This document shows positions 51,400 to 62,741 of a stretch of DNA of 64,000 nucleotides, piece after piece. Below the pieces are notes generated by a model, which saw nothing but the letters and a program-made list of their open reading frames with translations, did no database searches and was not told where the DNA came from. Within the stretch, counting starts at the first letter, position 1. Each line of letters begins with the position of its first letter. Origin of the DNA: Haliangium sp050303215 (GTDB taxonomy: Bacteria > Myxococcota_A > Polyangia > Haliangiales > Haliangiaceae); the NCBI RefSeq assembly GCF_050303215.1, contig NZ_JBNLBH010000020.1, positions 1-64,000 of the forward strand, read 5' to 3'. Position numbers and translations under genes: made by a program.

Positions 51400-52611
51400 T
51401 CAGAGACAAATCGCGGTGGCCGTAGCGGTCACCGGGGCCGCGGGCGCGCGGGCGGCGTCGTTGTACCAGCCGCACTCCCACGCCGTGCGCTCCTCCGACC
51501 CGAAGCCGCTGCGATACAGGCGCACCTCGGTGAGCGCGTCGACCTCGCCGTCCAGGGAGCAGGAGCCGGTGATGAGGGTCCTGCCGCCGAGACAACTCGC
51601 CGCCACCTGAGTGTCGGTCGCCTCCAGCGTCCGCGCGCGTTGCGCACGCACGAACACCTCGCTCGGCGGTGCGCAGCAGTCAGCGCCCTCGGCCCGGGGC
51701 TCGAGGCAGATCGCGACGGCCGCGAGTTCGATCTCCTGGTCGCCCTCGTAGGCGTACGAACACAGCCAGCGCGAGTCGGTCTGGCTGACTCCGTCGGTAC
51801 GAACGCCGGCGCGGATCATGCGCAGGTCGACGTGGGGCACGCTCGCGCTGCAGCCGCCGGCGAGCAGCCGTCCGTTCGGCCCACAGCGAGCCTCGACGTC
51901 CACGCCCACGCGCTCCCCCAAGGCCGTGGGCACGACGACCTGGCGCGCGATGGTCCAGGGAACCCCGAAGCAATCGTCACCGCTCGTCGTCAGGCACGCC
52001 GTGGTCGCGTACCCCATGCCTTCCGCCGCGCCCGGAGGCGGGTGGCGCCAGGTGCACACGCCGGCTTCGGTCATCACCTCGGGCCGCGTGATCTGGCCCC
52101 AGTTGACGCCCACCCGGACGAGGGCCAACTCGCGCTCATCGGCGCTGACGGCCCTGCAGCTCACGCCCAAGGTCGAAACCTCGGCGTCAGCGCCGACGTC
52201 GTCGCAGAGCAAGGTCACGTTGGTCCCGTCGAGGGTGTCGGCGGCAGCCGACGCGAAGGCGAGCCGAGCCGAGTCGAGCCCCGGCGACGGGTAGCAAGCG
52301 TCCGGTCGCGCCTCCGCGCCGTCCACCGTTGCCGCGCCGGCGTCGGGGATGGTCCCGCCCGACCTAGCATCGGGCCCCGGCGGCGCAGCATCGACGCTCG
52401 CCGCCGGGATGTGGGCGTCGGGCCTGGCACCGGGCACGCTGGCGTCGCTGCCACAGGCGAGCAGGCACAGGGCCGCACCTCCGGCGCCCCACTGCAGCCA
52501 CCTCGCTCGACGCTCCCGGAGCCGTATCGAGACGATGCCTCCCCTATAATCCGGGCTCGTCCGACCGCCAAGACAAATCTGTAGAGAATGGAATCCGAAG
52601 TATGTTTTCAC
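51400..52611 (-). CDS. Cys-rich lipoprotein of unknown function
   Basis: About 400 residues. A hydrophobic stretch ending LLACG gives a lipobox. An Asp/Ala/Pro linker (ARPDAHIPAASVDAAPPGP) follows, then two similar repeats containing paired Cys and a conserved WxC.Y pattern (RWLCSYAYEGDQEIELAAVAICLE; AWECGWYNDAARAP). No family was recognised. The start is unclear: GTG at 52611 lacks a ribosome binding site and overlaps the preceding gene, whereas AGGGGAGG lies just before non-AUG codons ATC/ATA (~52534-52526). It ends a tightly spaced minus-strand cluster. Confidence 0.6.
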   Translation of the reverse strand: MKTYFGFHSLQICLGGRTSPDYRGGIVSIRLRERRARWLQWGAGGAALCLLACGSDASVPGARPDAHIPAASVDAAPPGPDARSGGTIPDAGAATVDGAEARPDACYPSPGLDSARLAFASAAADTLDGTNVTLLCDDVGADAEVSTLGVSCRAVSADERELALVRVGVNWGQITRPEVMTEAGVCTWRHPPPGAAEGMGYATTACLTTSGDDCFGVPWTIARQVVVPTALGERVGVDVEARCGPNGRLLAGGCSASVPHVDLRMIRAGVRTDGVSQTDSRWLCSYAYEGDQEIELAAVAICLEPRAEGADCCAPPSEVFVRAQRARTLEATDTQVAASCLGGRTLITGSCSLDGEVDALTEVRLYRSGFGSEERTAWECGWYNDAARAPAAPVTATATAICL

Positions 52612-54769
52612 TGGTCCGCGGGGTCAGGGGGCGGAAGGCGACGGCTCTGGATGGGCGCGTTTTCATGTCCACGGTCAGCTTGGCCCCCAGCGCGGCCTGC
52701 GCGAGGACCTCGTACCGACTGTAGGTGACGAGACTCAGACAGGTCCCATCGACCTGGAGGTCGCAGTACCGATACGCGTCCTCCTCCGACATCCTCCCTG
52801 TGACACGCCTCTCCGCCCCGCCGTCCTCCACCAAGTCATGTTGTTGGATGTCCTGGGAGGATATCAGATCCGGAATCAAGATACTCAGATCCCCCGCCTG
52901 AATTTGCAGCCGATACCGCCCCCCCGGGCGCAGTTCGAACTCGCAGCCCTCGCCCCCCGCCGGCGGCAGGCTGCATACGGCCTCCGACGACGCCCCGTCC
53001 TCGGCGACGAGACGAAGCTCCGACAGCCATGAGCTCACGCTGCCCACGACCGCGGGCCCCGCGCTGGGCTGGGGGAGCACGTTGCGGCAGGTCCCGTCGT
53101 CGATGCACCCACCGCCCACATTGAGCTCCTCGCCCGTCTTCCCATACACATTCTGCCACAGCGCGTCGACGGTGCCGTCCCGCCACTCGACCTCGACCGA
53201 CAGGAACACCGGCTCGAGGTTGGGGTTGGCGACGACGAACTCGGCCACCGACGCGACCCCGGTACCGTGTATCAAGGGGAGCAGGTTGTCGTGCTGGAGA
53301 CCGACCTCGTGGATGCCCGGTGACGGCCCTTCGGTAATCTGGATCGGGGCCGCCAGGGGCACGTAGTCCCAGGCCCCGCACCGGGTCTCGCTCCGGCCCA
53401 GCGGGTTCTTGGCCACGACCTCGACCACCAATCGCCCCTCTTCCGTCGCCAGGGCGGGGGCATCACTGCCGAGTACGTGCAGCGTGTAGCTCCACTCGCC
53501 CTCGCCGGAAGGCTCGGTGGGCAGCGAGGTCAGGAACCCCGACTGCCACTCGACCGCACCGTCGCAGCCGCCGTCGCCTAGGCCGATGCGATACGCAACC
53601 GTCGCGGCACCGGGCTCGAACAGCGGGTCGCGGACGGTGACTCGGACCTGAATCGGATTGTCGTCTACGTTGTCGAGTCGATTGACCAGCTTGTAGATCG
53701 TCGCGCATGGGCCCGCGGAGAAACCACAGCTCATCTCGATTCGGCGCCCGACGTTGGCGACGTAGCGGGGCGTGCCGGTCACCGCGTCGAACCCAATCTG
53801 ATACTGGCTCTCGTCGTCTATCCAGATCTGCTCGACCTCGATCGTGGGCCCGCGCGCCTCCGGCTCGTCACCGAACAGATCCTGCTGGCTCGCGGCGAGG
53901 TCCTCGACCAGCGCCTTCAGCTCATCCGCAGGCAACGGGGGGTTCAGCCGCACCAACGCCGCCGCCAGCAACCCGCGCAGGGTGTCGGGTCCGAGCGCGC
54001 ACAACTCGTCAACGCACCCTCGCACCCCCACCGGCTCACCGCCACCGCCGCGGCCGTCGAGCTGCCCATCGACGCCGGCGTCCTCGCGCAGCAACGCCAA
54101 CAGGTCGAACATCCCCCAAGCGTCACCGCCCCTGAGCTCGGACAGCCACTCGGCCAGGCCGGCCAGCGCGATCAAGGTCCAGCCGTGACGCCCCGCGGGG
54201 GTGCGGGCCTCATTCCAGGCCGGGGGCAGCTCGGCCAGGCTCTGCTCCTGCCCCGTCGACGTGGCCAGGTTGGGCTCCACATGCGCGGCGATGGCGACTC
54301 GGGCGCGCCGCGCCGCGTCGATGTAGCGCTCGTCGCCCGCAGCCGTCCACGCGTCCGCCAGGTCCTTGGCCAGGGTCGACAGCGGCGACACCACCACGGT
54401 ATGCCGCGACCCTTTGATGTGATCGAACACCCCGGCCATGCGCGGCGCCCGCCCTCCGCGGCCAACCTCGACCAGCGCCGCGGCGTCCGGCGGGCTCACC
54501 TCGCCTTGCTCCACCACCACCAACAGCGGCCCACGCGCGTACTCGAGCTCGAGCGTGACCCGACCGCTGGCATCGGTATCTCCGGTGCACAGCGGCATGC
54601 CGTCGTGCTCGCCAGTGTCAGGATCGAGCTGCCAGACCGAGACCTGGGCGCCGGCGATGGGATACGGGCCGACCGCCACCACCTCCACGGCTCCGAGGCC
54701 TTTCTCGGAGAGGGGCTCGAACAGCCCACATCCGGCGATGAACATAATAAAAATTGATAGACATCTCAT
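52544..54769 (-). CDS. Large lipoprotein with carboxypeptidase-regulatory-like N-terminus
   Basis: A 741-residue protein starting RCLSIFIMFIAGC, a short signal with lipobox IAGC. Residues ~20-90 look like a carboxypeptidase-regulatory/beta-sandwich domain (GPYPIAGAQVSVWQLDPDTGE ... GRVTLELEYARGPLLVVVEQGEV). The middle ~100-300 is helical. The remainder is beta-rich with paired Cys (IEMSCGFSAGPC; CIDDGTCRNVL; CSLPPAGGEGC). No family was recognised. ATG at 54769 has AAAGGA nine bases upstream; 14 bp separates it from the preceding barrel gene. It probably sits on the outer membrane. Confidence 0.68.
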   Translation of the reverse strand: MRCLSIFIMFIAGCGLFEPLSEKGLGAVEVVAVGPYPIAGAQVSVWQLDPDTGEHDGMPLCTGDTDASGRVTLELEYARGPLLVVVEQGEVSPPDAAALVEVGRGGRAPRMAGVFDHIKGSRHTVVVSPLSTLAKDLADAWTAAGDERYIDAARRARVAIAAHVEPNLATSTGQEQSLAELPPAWNEARTPAGRHGWTLIALAGLAEWLSELRGGDAWGMFDLLALLREDAGVDGQLDGRGGGGEPVGVRGCVDELCALGPDTLRGLLAAALVRLNPPLPADELKALVEDLAASQQDLFGDEPEARGPTIEVEQIWIDDESQYQIGFDAVTGTPRYVANVGRRIEMSCGFSAGPCATIYKLVNRLDNVDDNPIQVRVTVRDPLFEPGAATVAYRIGLGDGGCDGAVEWQSGFLTSLPTEPSGEGEWSYTLHVLGSDAPALATEEGRLVVEVVAKNPLGRSETRCGAWDYVPLAAPIQITEGPSPGIHEVGLQHDNLLPLIHGTGVASVAEFVVANPNLEPVFLSVEVEWRDGTVDALWQNVYGKTGEELNVGGGCIDDGTCRNVLPQPSAGPAVVGSVSSWLSELRLVAEDGASSEAVCSLPPAGGEGCEFELRPGGRYRLQIQAGDLSILIPDLISSQDIQQHDLVEDGGAERRVTGRMSEEDAYRYCDLQVDGTCLSLVTYSRYEVLAQAALGAKLTVDMKTRPSRAVAFRPLTPRTSENILRIPFSTDLSWRSDEPGL

Positions 54770-54783
54770 ACTCCACCGTCCTT

Positions 54784-55494
54784 TCAGGGATACCAATAGC
54801 CGCTCACGTGGACGGTGATTCCCACCGAACGATACGACTGGTCCATCCGAATCGCCTGCCGTCCCCGCAGGCCGACCCCGGCGACCAGATGCTTGCCGAA
54901 GCGGTAGTCGACTCCCGCTCTCATGTTGGCCACGGCCTCGAGCGTCCAGTCGGGCTCGATTCTGCGTGGAACCCCGTTCTCCTCCATGCGCCCTTCGGAC
55001 CAGCGGACCTGGGCCCCGGCCCCGACGTGGCCATACAATATCCACACCACGCCCCGACGCAGGGTAAGGCCGGCGTCGGCGCACAACATGCCCACAGCCC
55101 GTTCCAGCCTCAGCGTGGTGCCGGGAAGCGCGTCTTGCACGAGCATCGACGACGGTCGATACCTCAACACATTCACCCCGCGCGTCACCCCCACCGCCAC
55201 CTCCAACGCCAGCCAGTCATGCCACGCCCGAGTGCCCCGGATCCCGAGCCCGACCGTCGGGGTCCGCATCACCGCCCCGGGCGCCAGCGGATCCCCGAAC
55301 CACGCCATCGAAACATGCGAATCAGCGTGCAGCGAAGCCTCATCCGCGTCGGCGTAGACACTGCTCGCCATGAGCATGGCCACGATCACCTCCATCAGCG
55401 CCCACCAACCCAACCTCCATCGCATTGACGCTATCACGCCTCGCCCGCCGGTCGAAACCCACGCGTGCAGCTTTCGCCGCGTCCACACCGACAT
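54784..55494 (-). CDS. Outer-membrane beta-barrel-like protein
   Basis: A 236-residue protein. A long signal region ending MLMASSVYA precedes about eight amphipathic strands (VGLGIRGTRAWHDWLALEVAVGVTRG; VVWILYGHVGAGAQVRW; TLEAVANMRAGVDYRFG), ending HVSGYWYP with the C-terminal aromatic needed for outer-membrane assembly. It resembles small OmpW/PorT-type barrels. ATG at 55494 has AGGAG at short spacing. It is the fourth gene of the FHA-kinase cluster, 36 bp after the DUF2381-like gene. Confidence 0.7.
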   Translation of the reverse strand: MSVWTRRKLHAWVSTGGRGVIASMRWRLGWWALMEVIVAMLMASSVYADADEASLHADSHVSMAWFGDPLAPGAVMRTPTVGLGIRGTRAWHDWLALEVAVGVTRGVNVLRYRPSSMLVQDALPGTTLRLERAVGMLCADAGLTLRRGVVWILYGHVGAGAQVRWSEGRMEENGVPRRIEPDWTLEAVANMRAGVDYRFGKHLVAGVGLRGRQAIRMDQSYRSVGITVHVSGYWYP

Positions 55495-55530
55495 CCTCTC
55501 CTGATGCTTGCCCCGGTGCATCCTGCCACC

Positions 55531-56415
55531 TCACTCCTTCACCGTCAGGTCGAGGACCACCGGCTCGCTCCCGGCCCCGCCGCCCATGAACCGGAGCTCG
55601 ATATGCTCGCCCATCCACAGCGCGGCATTGCGCAAGCAGACCACGCCCTTCCCGCGCTGACCACGCATGAGCGCCCCCGGCCCGGCAGGCGTCCCGAGTC
55701 GCGAGAACAGCGTCTCACCGGCTCGCTCCGCGCCGTCGACCACGGCGCTCACCCGGTCGAGCCGATACGACTCAGCGACGCGATTCTGGACCTCGAAATA
55801 CACATACAAGTCATTGCCGGCCCACACGAACTCCCGCGCTCGCACCACGACATGGTCGCCGTTACGCCCTACCTCGTGCACGGGCGCGACCCCGCGCCGC
55901 TCGAGGAAGGCTTGGGTGATCAGGCTCCGGGCCAGCTCCTGGCTCTCGAACTCCAACGCCGCCATGGCCTTGCGGTGCTGGTCGCGCATCGCGCGGATCC
56001 GGCGCTCGCTCTCGGCCGCCACCTCGTCCTCGAATCGGGCCTCCGCGTCTCGGTTGTGAAACACCGCTGCCAAGTAGACCCGCTCCCAATCATCAGCGAG
56101 CACGAGCTGGACACCGATGAGCATTCCTTGGCAGGTCACGTGCAATAGCGCGCGGGTGTCGGTCCGGGCTCGGGGCGACACCTTTACGGCGTAGTCTTCG
56201 ATCTGGACCTCGAGGCCGCTGGCCTCGGACCAGGCGACGTGATCCACCTTTGCGGGAAAATACAGGACCACGCCGCGTTGGGCGTGAATGGTGAGCTCGT
56301 GCACCACCGTCGCCCCCTCGTACACATCGAATGACATGACCTTGCTCTCGGCGGCATCGACCACGGGCGCCGCCAGCGCGACACAAACGAACACTCCCAA
56401 CACTGAGGACTTCAT
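55531..56415 (-). CDS. DUF2381-like periplasmic protein
   Basis: A 294-residue protein with a clean signal peptide (cleaved near VVDAAE). The mature part begins with beta-strands (VMSFDVYEGATVVHELTIHAQRG, VVLYFPAKVDHVAW), continues with a helical charged middle (EDEVAAESERRIRAMRDQ) and ends in beta-strands (VVLDLTVKE). The overall pattern resembles DUF2381 (Myxococcus paralogous family TIGR02268), itself VirB9/TraN-like. DUF2381 genes often neighbour Ser/Thr kinases, as here. ATG at 56415 is 3 bp after the kinase stop, so translation is likely coupled. Family assignment is by resemblance only. Confidence 0.65.
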   Translation of the reverse strand: MKSSVLGVFVCVALAAPVVDAAESKVMSFDVYEGATVVHELTIHAQRGVVLYFPAKVDHVAWSEASGLEVQIEDYAVKVSPRARTDTRALLHVTCQGMLIGVQLVLADDWERVYLAAVFHNRDAEARFEDEVAAESERRIRAMRDQHRKAMAALEFESQELARSLITQAFLERRGVAPVHEVGRNGDHVVVRAREFVWAGNDLYVYFEVQNRVAESYRLDRVSAVVDGAERAGETLFSRLGTPAGPGALMRGQRGKGVVCLRNAALWMGEHIELRFMGGGAGSEPVVLDLTVKE

Positions 56416-56418
56416 TGC

Positions 56419-57987
56419 TTACTCCTGTGAGGTTGAACTGTCATCGGCGCGACCGCTCCGCCGCTCCATGATGGCCCTGGGCGCCGAGGTGAACCCCGGC
56501 GCAGCCGTCACCGATGCCGCCGTGGACGGCCGCCCCTGCCGCGCCGCCGCCTTCGCGGCATCCAACGCCGGCTGCACGGCCGGCTGCCGAGGCCATGCCT
56601 CGACCGCTTCATCGCCGTGGACACCACCGCCCGTCGCCGCGGCCCGGGCGTGCTCGGGCCCGGTCTCGCCTACACGCCCATCCTCCTCCTGCACGCGCAC
56701 CAGCGTCGTATTCGCGCACTGCGCCGCCTCCGCGCGGTCCCCGTGGAGGCCAGACCGACCCTGATCCATCGCCGCCCACTCGCCGTCGCCCTCCCATCTC
56801 CGCACGCTCTCATGCGCCGGGACCTCCGGCGGGACCACGCCAATGACGCCATAGGCGATCTGCAGGCCGTAGGTCAACGATACCAGAGTCACCCCGGCGC
56901 CCGCGCCGAGCAGCCCCACCGACACCACCGCCGCCGCCAACCAGCGCCACCACAGCGGCCGCGCGGGCGGGAAGGGCCGGCCTTCCCCGGCCCCGCGCCC
57001 GAGGCCAGCCCCAGGGCTGGGCCCGCCGTCCAGGTTGGACACCGCCCGCAGCTCGCGCATCGGTGACACCACGGCGGTCGGCGCGGTCCCGACTTCCTCG
57101 TCCGCGACAGCCCGGCTCTGAGCCTCACGCGTCCGTGCCACCATCGCCGCCAACACCTCATCGTCGGCCATCTCGCCGCCATACTCCTCGAGCGCCGCCA
57201 GCGCGTCATCCGCCCTGGCCACGACCCGCGCGCGCGGATCGTGTTGCAGCAGACCGAGCACGACCTCGCCCAGGTCCTGGGGCACCTCAGCCGCCAGCGG
57301 CGCCAGCCGCCACTCCTCCATGCGGTGCTGGATCTGCCGCGCGTCGCCATAACCGAACGGCGGGGACCCAGTCAGCAGAAGATATATAACTGCAGCCAGG
57401 GAATACAGATCAGCGCTGGGTCCCGGCCGCTCCCCGCGGAGCGCCTCGGGGCTGGCGTACGCGGCGGTTCCCTGAAAGCACGGCTCTGCTCCCGCGCCCG
57501 CCTCGTCTCCGCGCCCCGAGCTGGCGCTGGCCAGGCCGAAATCCGACAGCTTCACGTCCCCGCGCAAGGACAACATGATGTTGCGCGGGGAGATGTCCCG
57601 GTGCACGATCCCGTGGCCGTGAGCGTGAGCGAGTCCGTCGAGTAGCTCGGCGAAGATCCTGCGCACGACCGACGCAGGCAGAGCCCCGGCGCGTCGGATC
57701 TCCTCCAGGTTGTGGCCATCGACGCGCTCCATCACCAAGAACGGCCCGTGGCCGTCCTGGTCGATGTCGAACACCGTCACCAGGTTGGGGTGACCATGGG
57801 TGACCTCGAGGCATACCCGGGCTTCGCGAACCAACATCCGCTCGAACTCCCGATCGCCGTCATGAGCGGGCAAGAGCCGCTTGATCGCCACCGGACACAC
57901 CGAGTCATCAGGGAGCCACTTCTCGGCTTCATACACGACGGACATGCCACCACGCCCGATCATTCTACCGATGCGGTATTTGGACAT
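56419..57987 (-). CDS. Membrane Ser/Thr protein kinase
   Basis: A 522-residue kinase. Glycine loop GRGGMS (11-16), Lys36 in VAIKRL, HRDISPRN with catalytic Asp131, SDFGLA and ASPEAL give a complete active kinase (~1-280). A Pro-rich linker leads to one membrane helix (~370-395; WLAAAVVSVGLLGAGAGVTLV) and a ~130-residue extracytoplasmic tail that is charged, Ala-rich and without a known domain (no PASTA). HRD-x-SPRN is the form common in myxobacterial kinases. ATG at 57987; GGAG lies about 12 bases upstream. It probably phosphorylates or is read by the FHA protein encoded just upstream. Confidence 0.9.
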   Translation of the reverse strand: MSKYRIGRMIGRGGMSVVYEAEKWLPDDSVCPVAIKRLLPAHDGDREFERMLVREARVCLEVTHGHPNLVTVFDIDQDGHGPFLVMERVDGHNLEEIRRAGALPASVVRRIFAELLDGLAHAHGHGIVHRDISPRNIMLSLRGDVKLSDFGLASASSGRGDEAGAGAEPCFQGTAAYASPEALRGERPGPSADLYSLAAVIYLLLTGSPPFGYGDARQIQHRMEEWRLAPLAAEVPQDLGEVVLGLLQHDPRARVVARADDALAALEEYGGEMADDEVLAAMVARTREAQSRAVADEEVGTAPTAVVSPMRELRAVSNLDGGPSPGAGLGRGAGEGRPFPPARPLWWRWLAAAVVSVGLLGAGAGVTLVSLTYGLQIAYGVIGVVPPEVPAHESVRRWEGDGEWAAMDQGRSGLHGDRAEAAQCANTTLVRVQEEDGRVGETGPEHARAAATGGGVHGDEAVEAWPRQPAVQPALDAAKAAARQGRPSTAASVTAAPGFTSAPRAIMERRSGRADDSSTSQE

Positions 57988-58083
57988 CTCTCATGACTCC
58001 ACATATGCTCTGCTACGCTCGCCGCCCCCAAGATATGGGGTAGCGCACCGGGACCGTGCGAGCGCTCTCGCTGCCCGTCTCGC

Positions 58084-58632
58084 TCACGCCTCGCCGACAT
58101 CGCCTCCGCTGAGCTGACCCTTGCGTCGGAGCCGCCGGCGCCGCGCGCGCCCAATCGTGGCCGCTGACTTCCCCACCTGCTGCGAGGCCTTACGGTCCGA
58201 GCCGTAATACCGCGCGGCCTTGCCCAGAAACGAAGTGTTGGTCGTGGCCGTGATGGGCAGCCGATGATCGACGCCCATTACGATCAACTCGGTCCGACCC
58301 AAGAATACCCACATTCCGGGTGCCAGCACCGCCCGCTCTACCTTGATATCATTGACGAACAACCCGTTCGTCGACTGCGCGTCCTCGATCGAATACGCGC
58401 CGTCGTCGCGCCAATAGACGTGGCAGTGCAGCATCGACACGCTGGGGTCGGCGAGCTGGATGTCACAGCGTCGATCTCGGCCAATCACGAGACAGGACTT
58501 GCGGACCTCTCCACACCTGTGGTCCGCGAAGTAGTGACGCTCTTGCGCCCGGACATCACAAAGCCCAATGGCCTCTTCTACAGCGTACCGCCTGCTCAGC
58601 GTACGCATCACCTCAGTATGACCGCCTTGCAT
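58084..58632 (-). CDS. FHA-domain protein with HTH-like C-terminus
   Basis: A 182-residue protein. The FHA domain spans ~30-125: LVIGRDRRCDIQLADPSVSMLHCHVYW (phosphothreonine-binding Arg and Ser) and AQSTNGLFVNDIKV. The C-terminal segment FLGKAARYYGSDRKASQQVGKS-type sequence, followed by ATIGRARRRRLRR, matches the spacing of a Fis-like helix-turn-helix and a basic tail, so DNA binding is possible. ATG at 58632 has GGAGGG at six bases. A promoter lies just upstream. It is the first gene of the cluster leading to the membrane kinase 96 bp downstream. Confidence 0.8.
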   Translation of the reverse strand: MQGGHTEVMRTLSRRYAVEEAIGLCDVRAQERHYFADHRCGEVRKSCLVIGRDRRCDIQLADPSVSMLHCHVYWRDDGAYSIEDAQSTNGLFVNDIKVERAVLAPGMWVFLGRTELIVMGVDHRLPITATTNTSFLGKAARYYGSDRKASQQVGKSAATIGRARRRRLRRKGQLSGGDVGEA

Positions 58633-58660
58633 CGGTTCCCTCCTGCGCACTCTTGTCTAT

Positions 58661-58688
58661 TTAGTACAAAAACCCACCCTCACGGCAA
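58661..58688 (-). promoter_or_regulatory. Candidate sigma-70-type promoter of the FHA-kinase cluster
   Basis: On the minus strand, TTGCCG (complement at 58683-58688) is followed after 16 bp by TACTAA (58661-58666), about 28 bases upstream of the FHA start codon at 58632 and just before its ribosome binding site. The surrounding 100 bp are unusually AT-rich for this genome. Confidence 0.5.
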
Positions 58689-58776
58689 GTAGATTTGCCA
58701 GCATTGTGCCGCAGAAATCTGTCTTTTTCTAATCGCCGACGTTGTTCTGTAACTCTCTTTACATTCACGCTCCTCC

Positions 58777-58851
58777 GCTTCACAGTGACGCGCCCGCTGC
58801 ATGAGGACGCGCCGCTTCATAGTGACGCGCCCGCTTCATAGTGACGCGCTC
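58777..58851. repeat. Four tandem ~19-bp repeats
   Basis: Units GCTTCATAGTGACGCGCCC (58814-58832) and near-identical copies at 58777-58795, 58796-58813 (one base shorter, most diverged) and 58833-58851. The spacing of nearly two helical turns suggests side-by-side protein binding sites on one DNA face. Confidence 0.75.
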
Positions 58852-58924
58852 CTCTATGTTGGAGTGGCGCCACTTTCGTCCACCTGTGCCGCGAACGATG
58901 AATCAGGTGCGCAGCATGACTACA

Positions 58925-58940
58925 TGTTGTCATGACAACA
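58925..58940. promoter_or_regulatory. Perfect 16-bp palindrome upstream of purH
   Basis: TGTTGTCATGACAACA is perfectly self-complementary and stands about 310 bp before purH. The core TTGTCATGACAA has the TGT-N4-ACA layout bound by GntR/FadR-like and similar dimeric regulators. It is unlike the E. coli PurR box. The regulated gene is unknown. Confidence 0.5.
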
Positions 58941-59248
58941 AACCATTTCGTTTTTGTCCTCCGCTCACTGCGACCGATACAGCCACCGCCCACGTGGACG
59001 AACCTGACCCCGACCAAGCCTCGCTCCGCCGACGGCGGCAACCGCACCCACCCGGGCGCCGCTGCAACCGGACCGCAATCATCTCCCCGAGCGGTCCGGA
59101 TCGCGTTCACCTCAGCGCCGCCGGCCGGCGTGGTCGCAGCGGGCCGGCGTAGACGCCGCTGGGGCGGGGCCCGGGCGCGGGCGTGGACCGGCTGGTTGAT
59201 CCCGGTGGCGGCGAACTGGTAAGAGACGGGCGCAGCGGGACCAATGCC

Positions 59249-60877
<1,629 letters not shown>

Positions 60878-60903
60878 CTCCAACCCTTCGACGAGGTGAG
60901 CCC

Positions 60904-62216
<1,313 letters not shown>

Positions 62217-62220
<4 letters not shown>

Positions 62221-62741
62221 CAGCCCCCACCGTCGCCATCCTCATGGGCTCCCGCTCCGACGAGGAGCTGGTCCGCCCCGCCGCCGAAATCCTCGCCAAG
62301 CTGGGCGTGCCCCATCAGCTCCGGGTCATGTCCGCGCACCGCACCCCGGCTCGGACCGCGGCGCTGGCCTCCTCTGCCCGCGAGCAGGGAATCCGGGTCT
62401 TCATCTGCGCCGCCGGCGGAGCCGCGCACCTGGCCGGTGCGGTCGCCGCGCACACAACCCTGCCCGTGATCGGCCTGCCCCTGGCCCGCACCCCGCTCGC
62501 GGGCGAGGACGCCCTCCTGGCCACCGTGCAAATGCCGCGCGGCATGCCCGTGGCGACTGTCGCCGTGGACGGCGCCTACAACGCCGGCCTGCTCGCGGCC
62601 CAGATCCTGGCCGTGGCCGACGTTGAGCTGGCCGCCCGCATCGATACGCTCCGCGCCGACATGGCGACCAAGGTCGAAGCTGACGACGCCGCCCTGGTGG
62701 CCAGCTACGGCGCGGGCGCGACCCCGGGAGGCCGGGGGTGA
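62217..62741 (+). CDS. purE: N5-carboxyaminoimidazole ribonucleotide mutase
   Basis: A 174-residue class I PurE: AILMGSRSDEELV (phosphate loop), VMSAHRTPAR (catalytic His) and AAGGAAHLAGAVAAHT. It isomerises N5-CAIR to CAIR; the purK partner is not in the window. It overlaps purD's stop by 4 bp and tsaC's start by 4 bp. Confidence 0.95.

Larger units (their letters stand above)
58689..59248. other. Intergenic region upstream of purH
   Basis: 560 bp without a supported gene between the divergent FHA gene and purH. It holds an AT-rich stretch to ~58770, four tandem ~19-bp units (58777-58851) and a perfect 16-bp palindrome (58925-58940), listed separately. The purH promoter must lie here but could not be pinned down. 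Confidence 0.5.
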
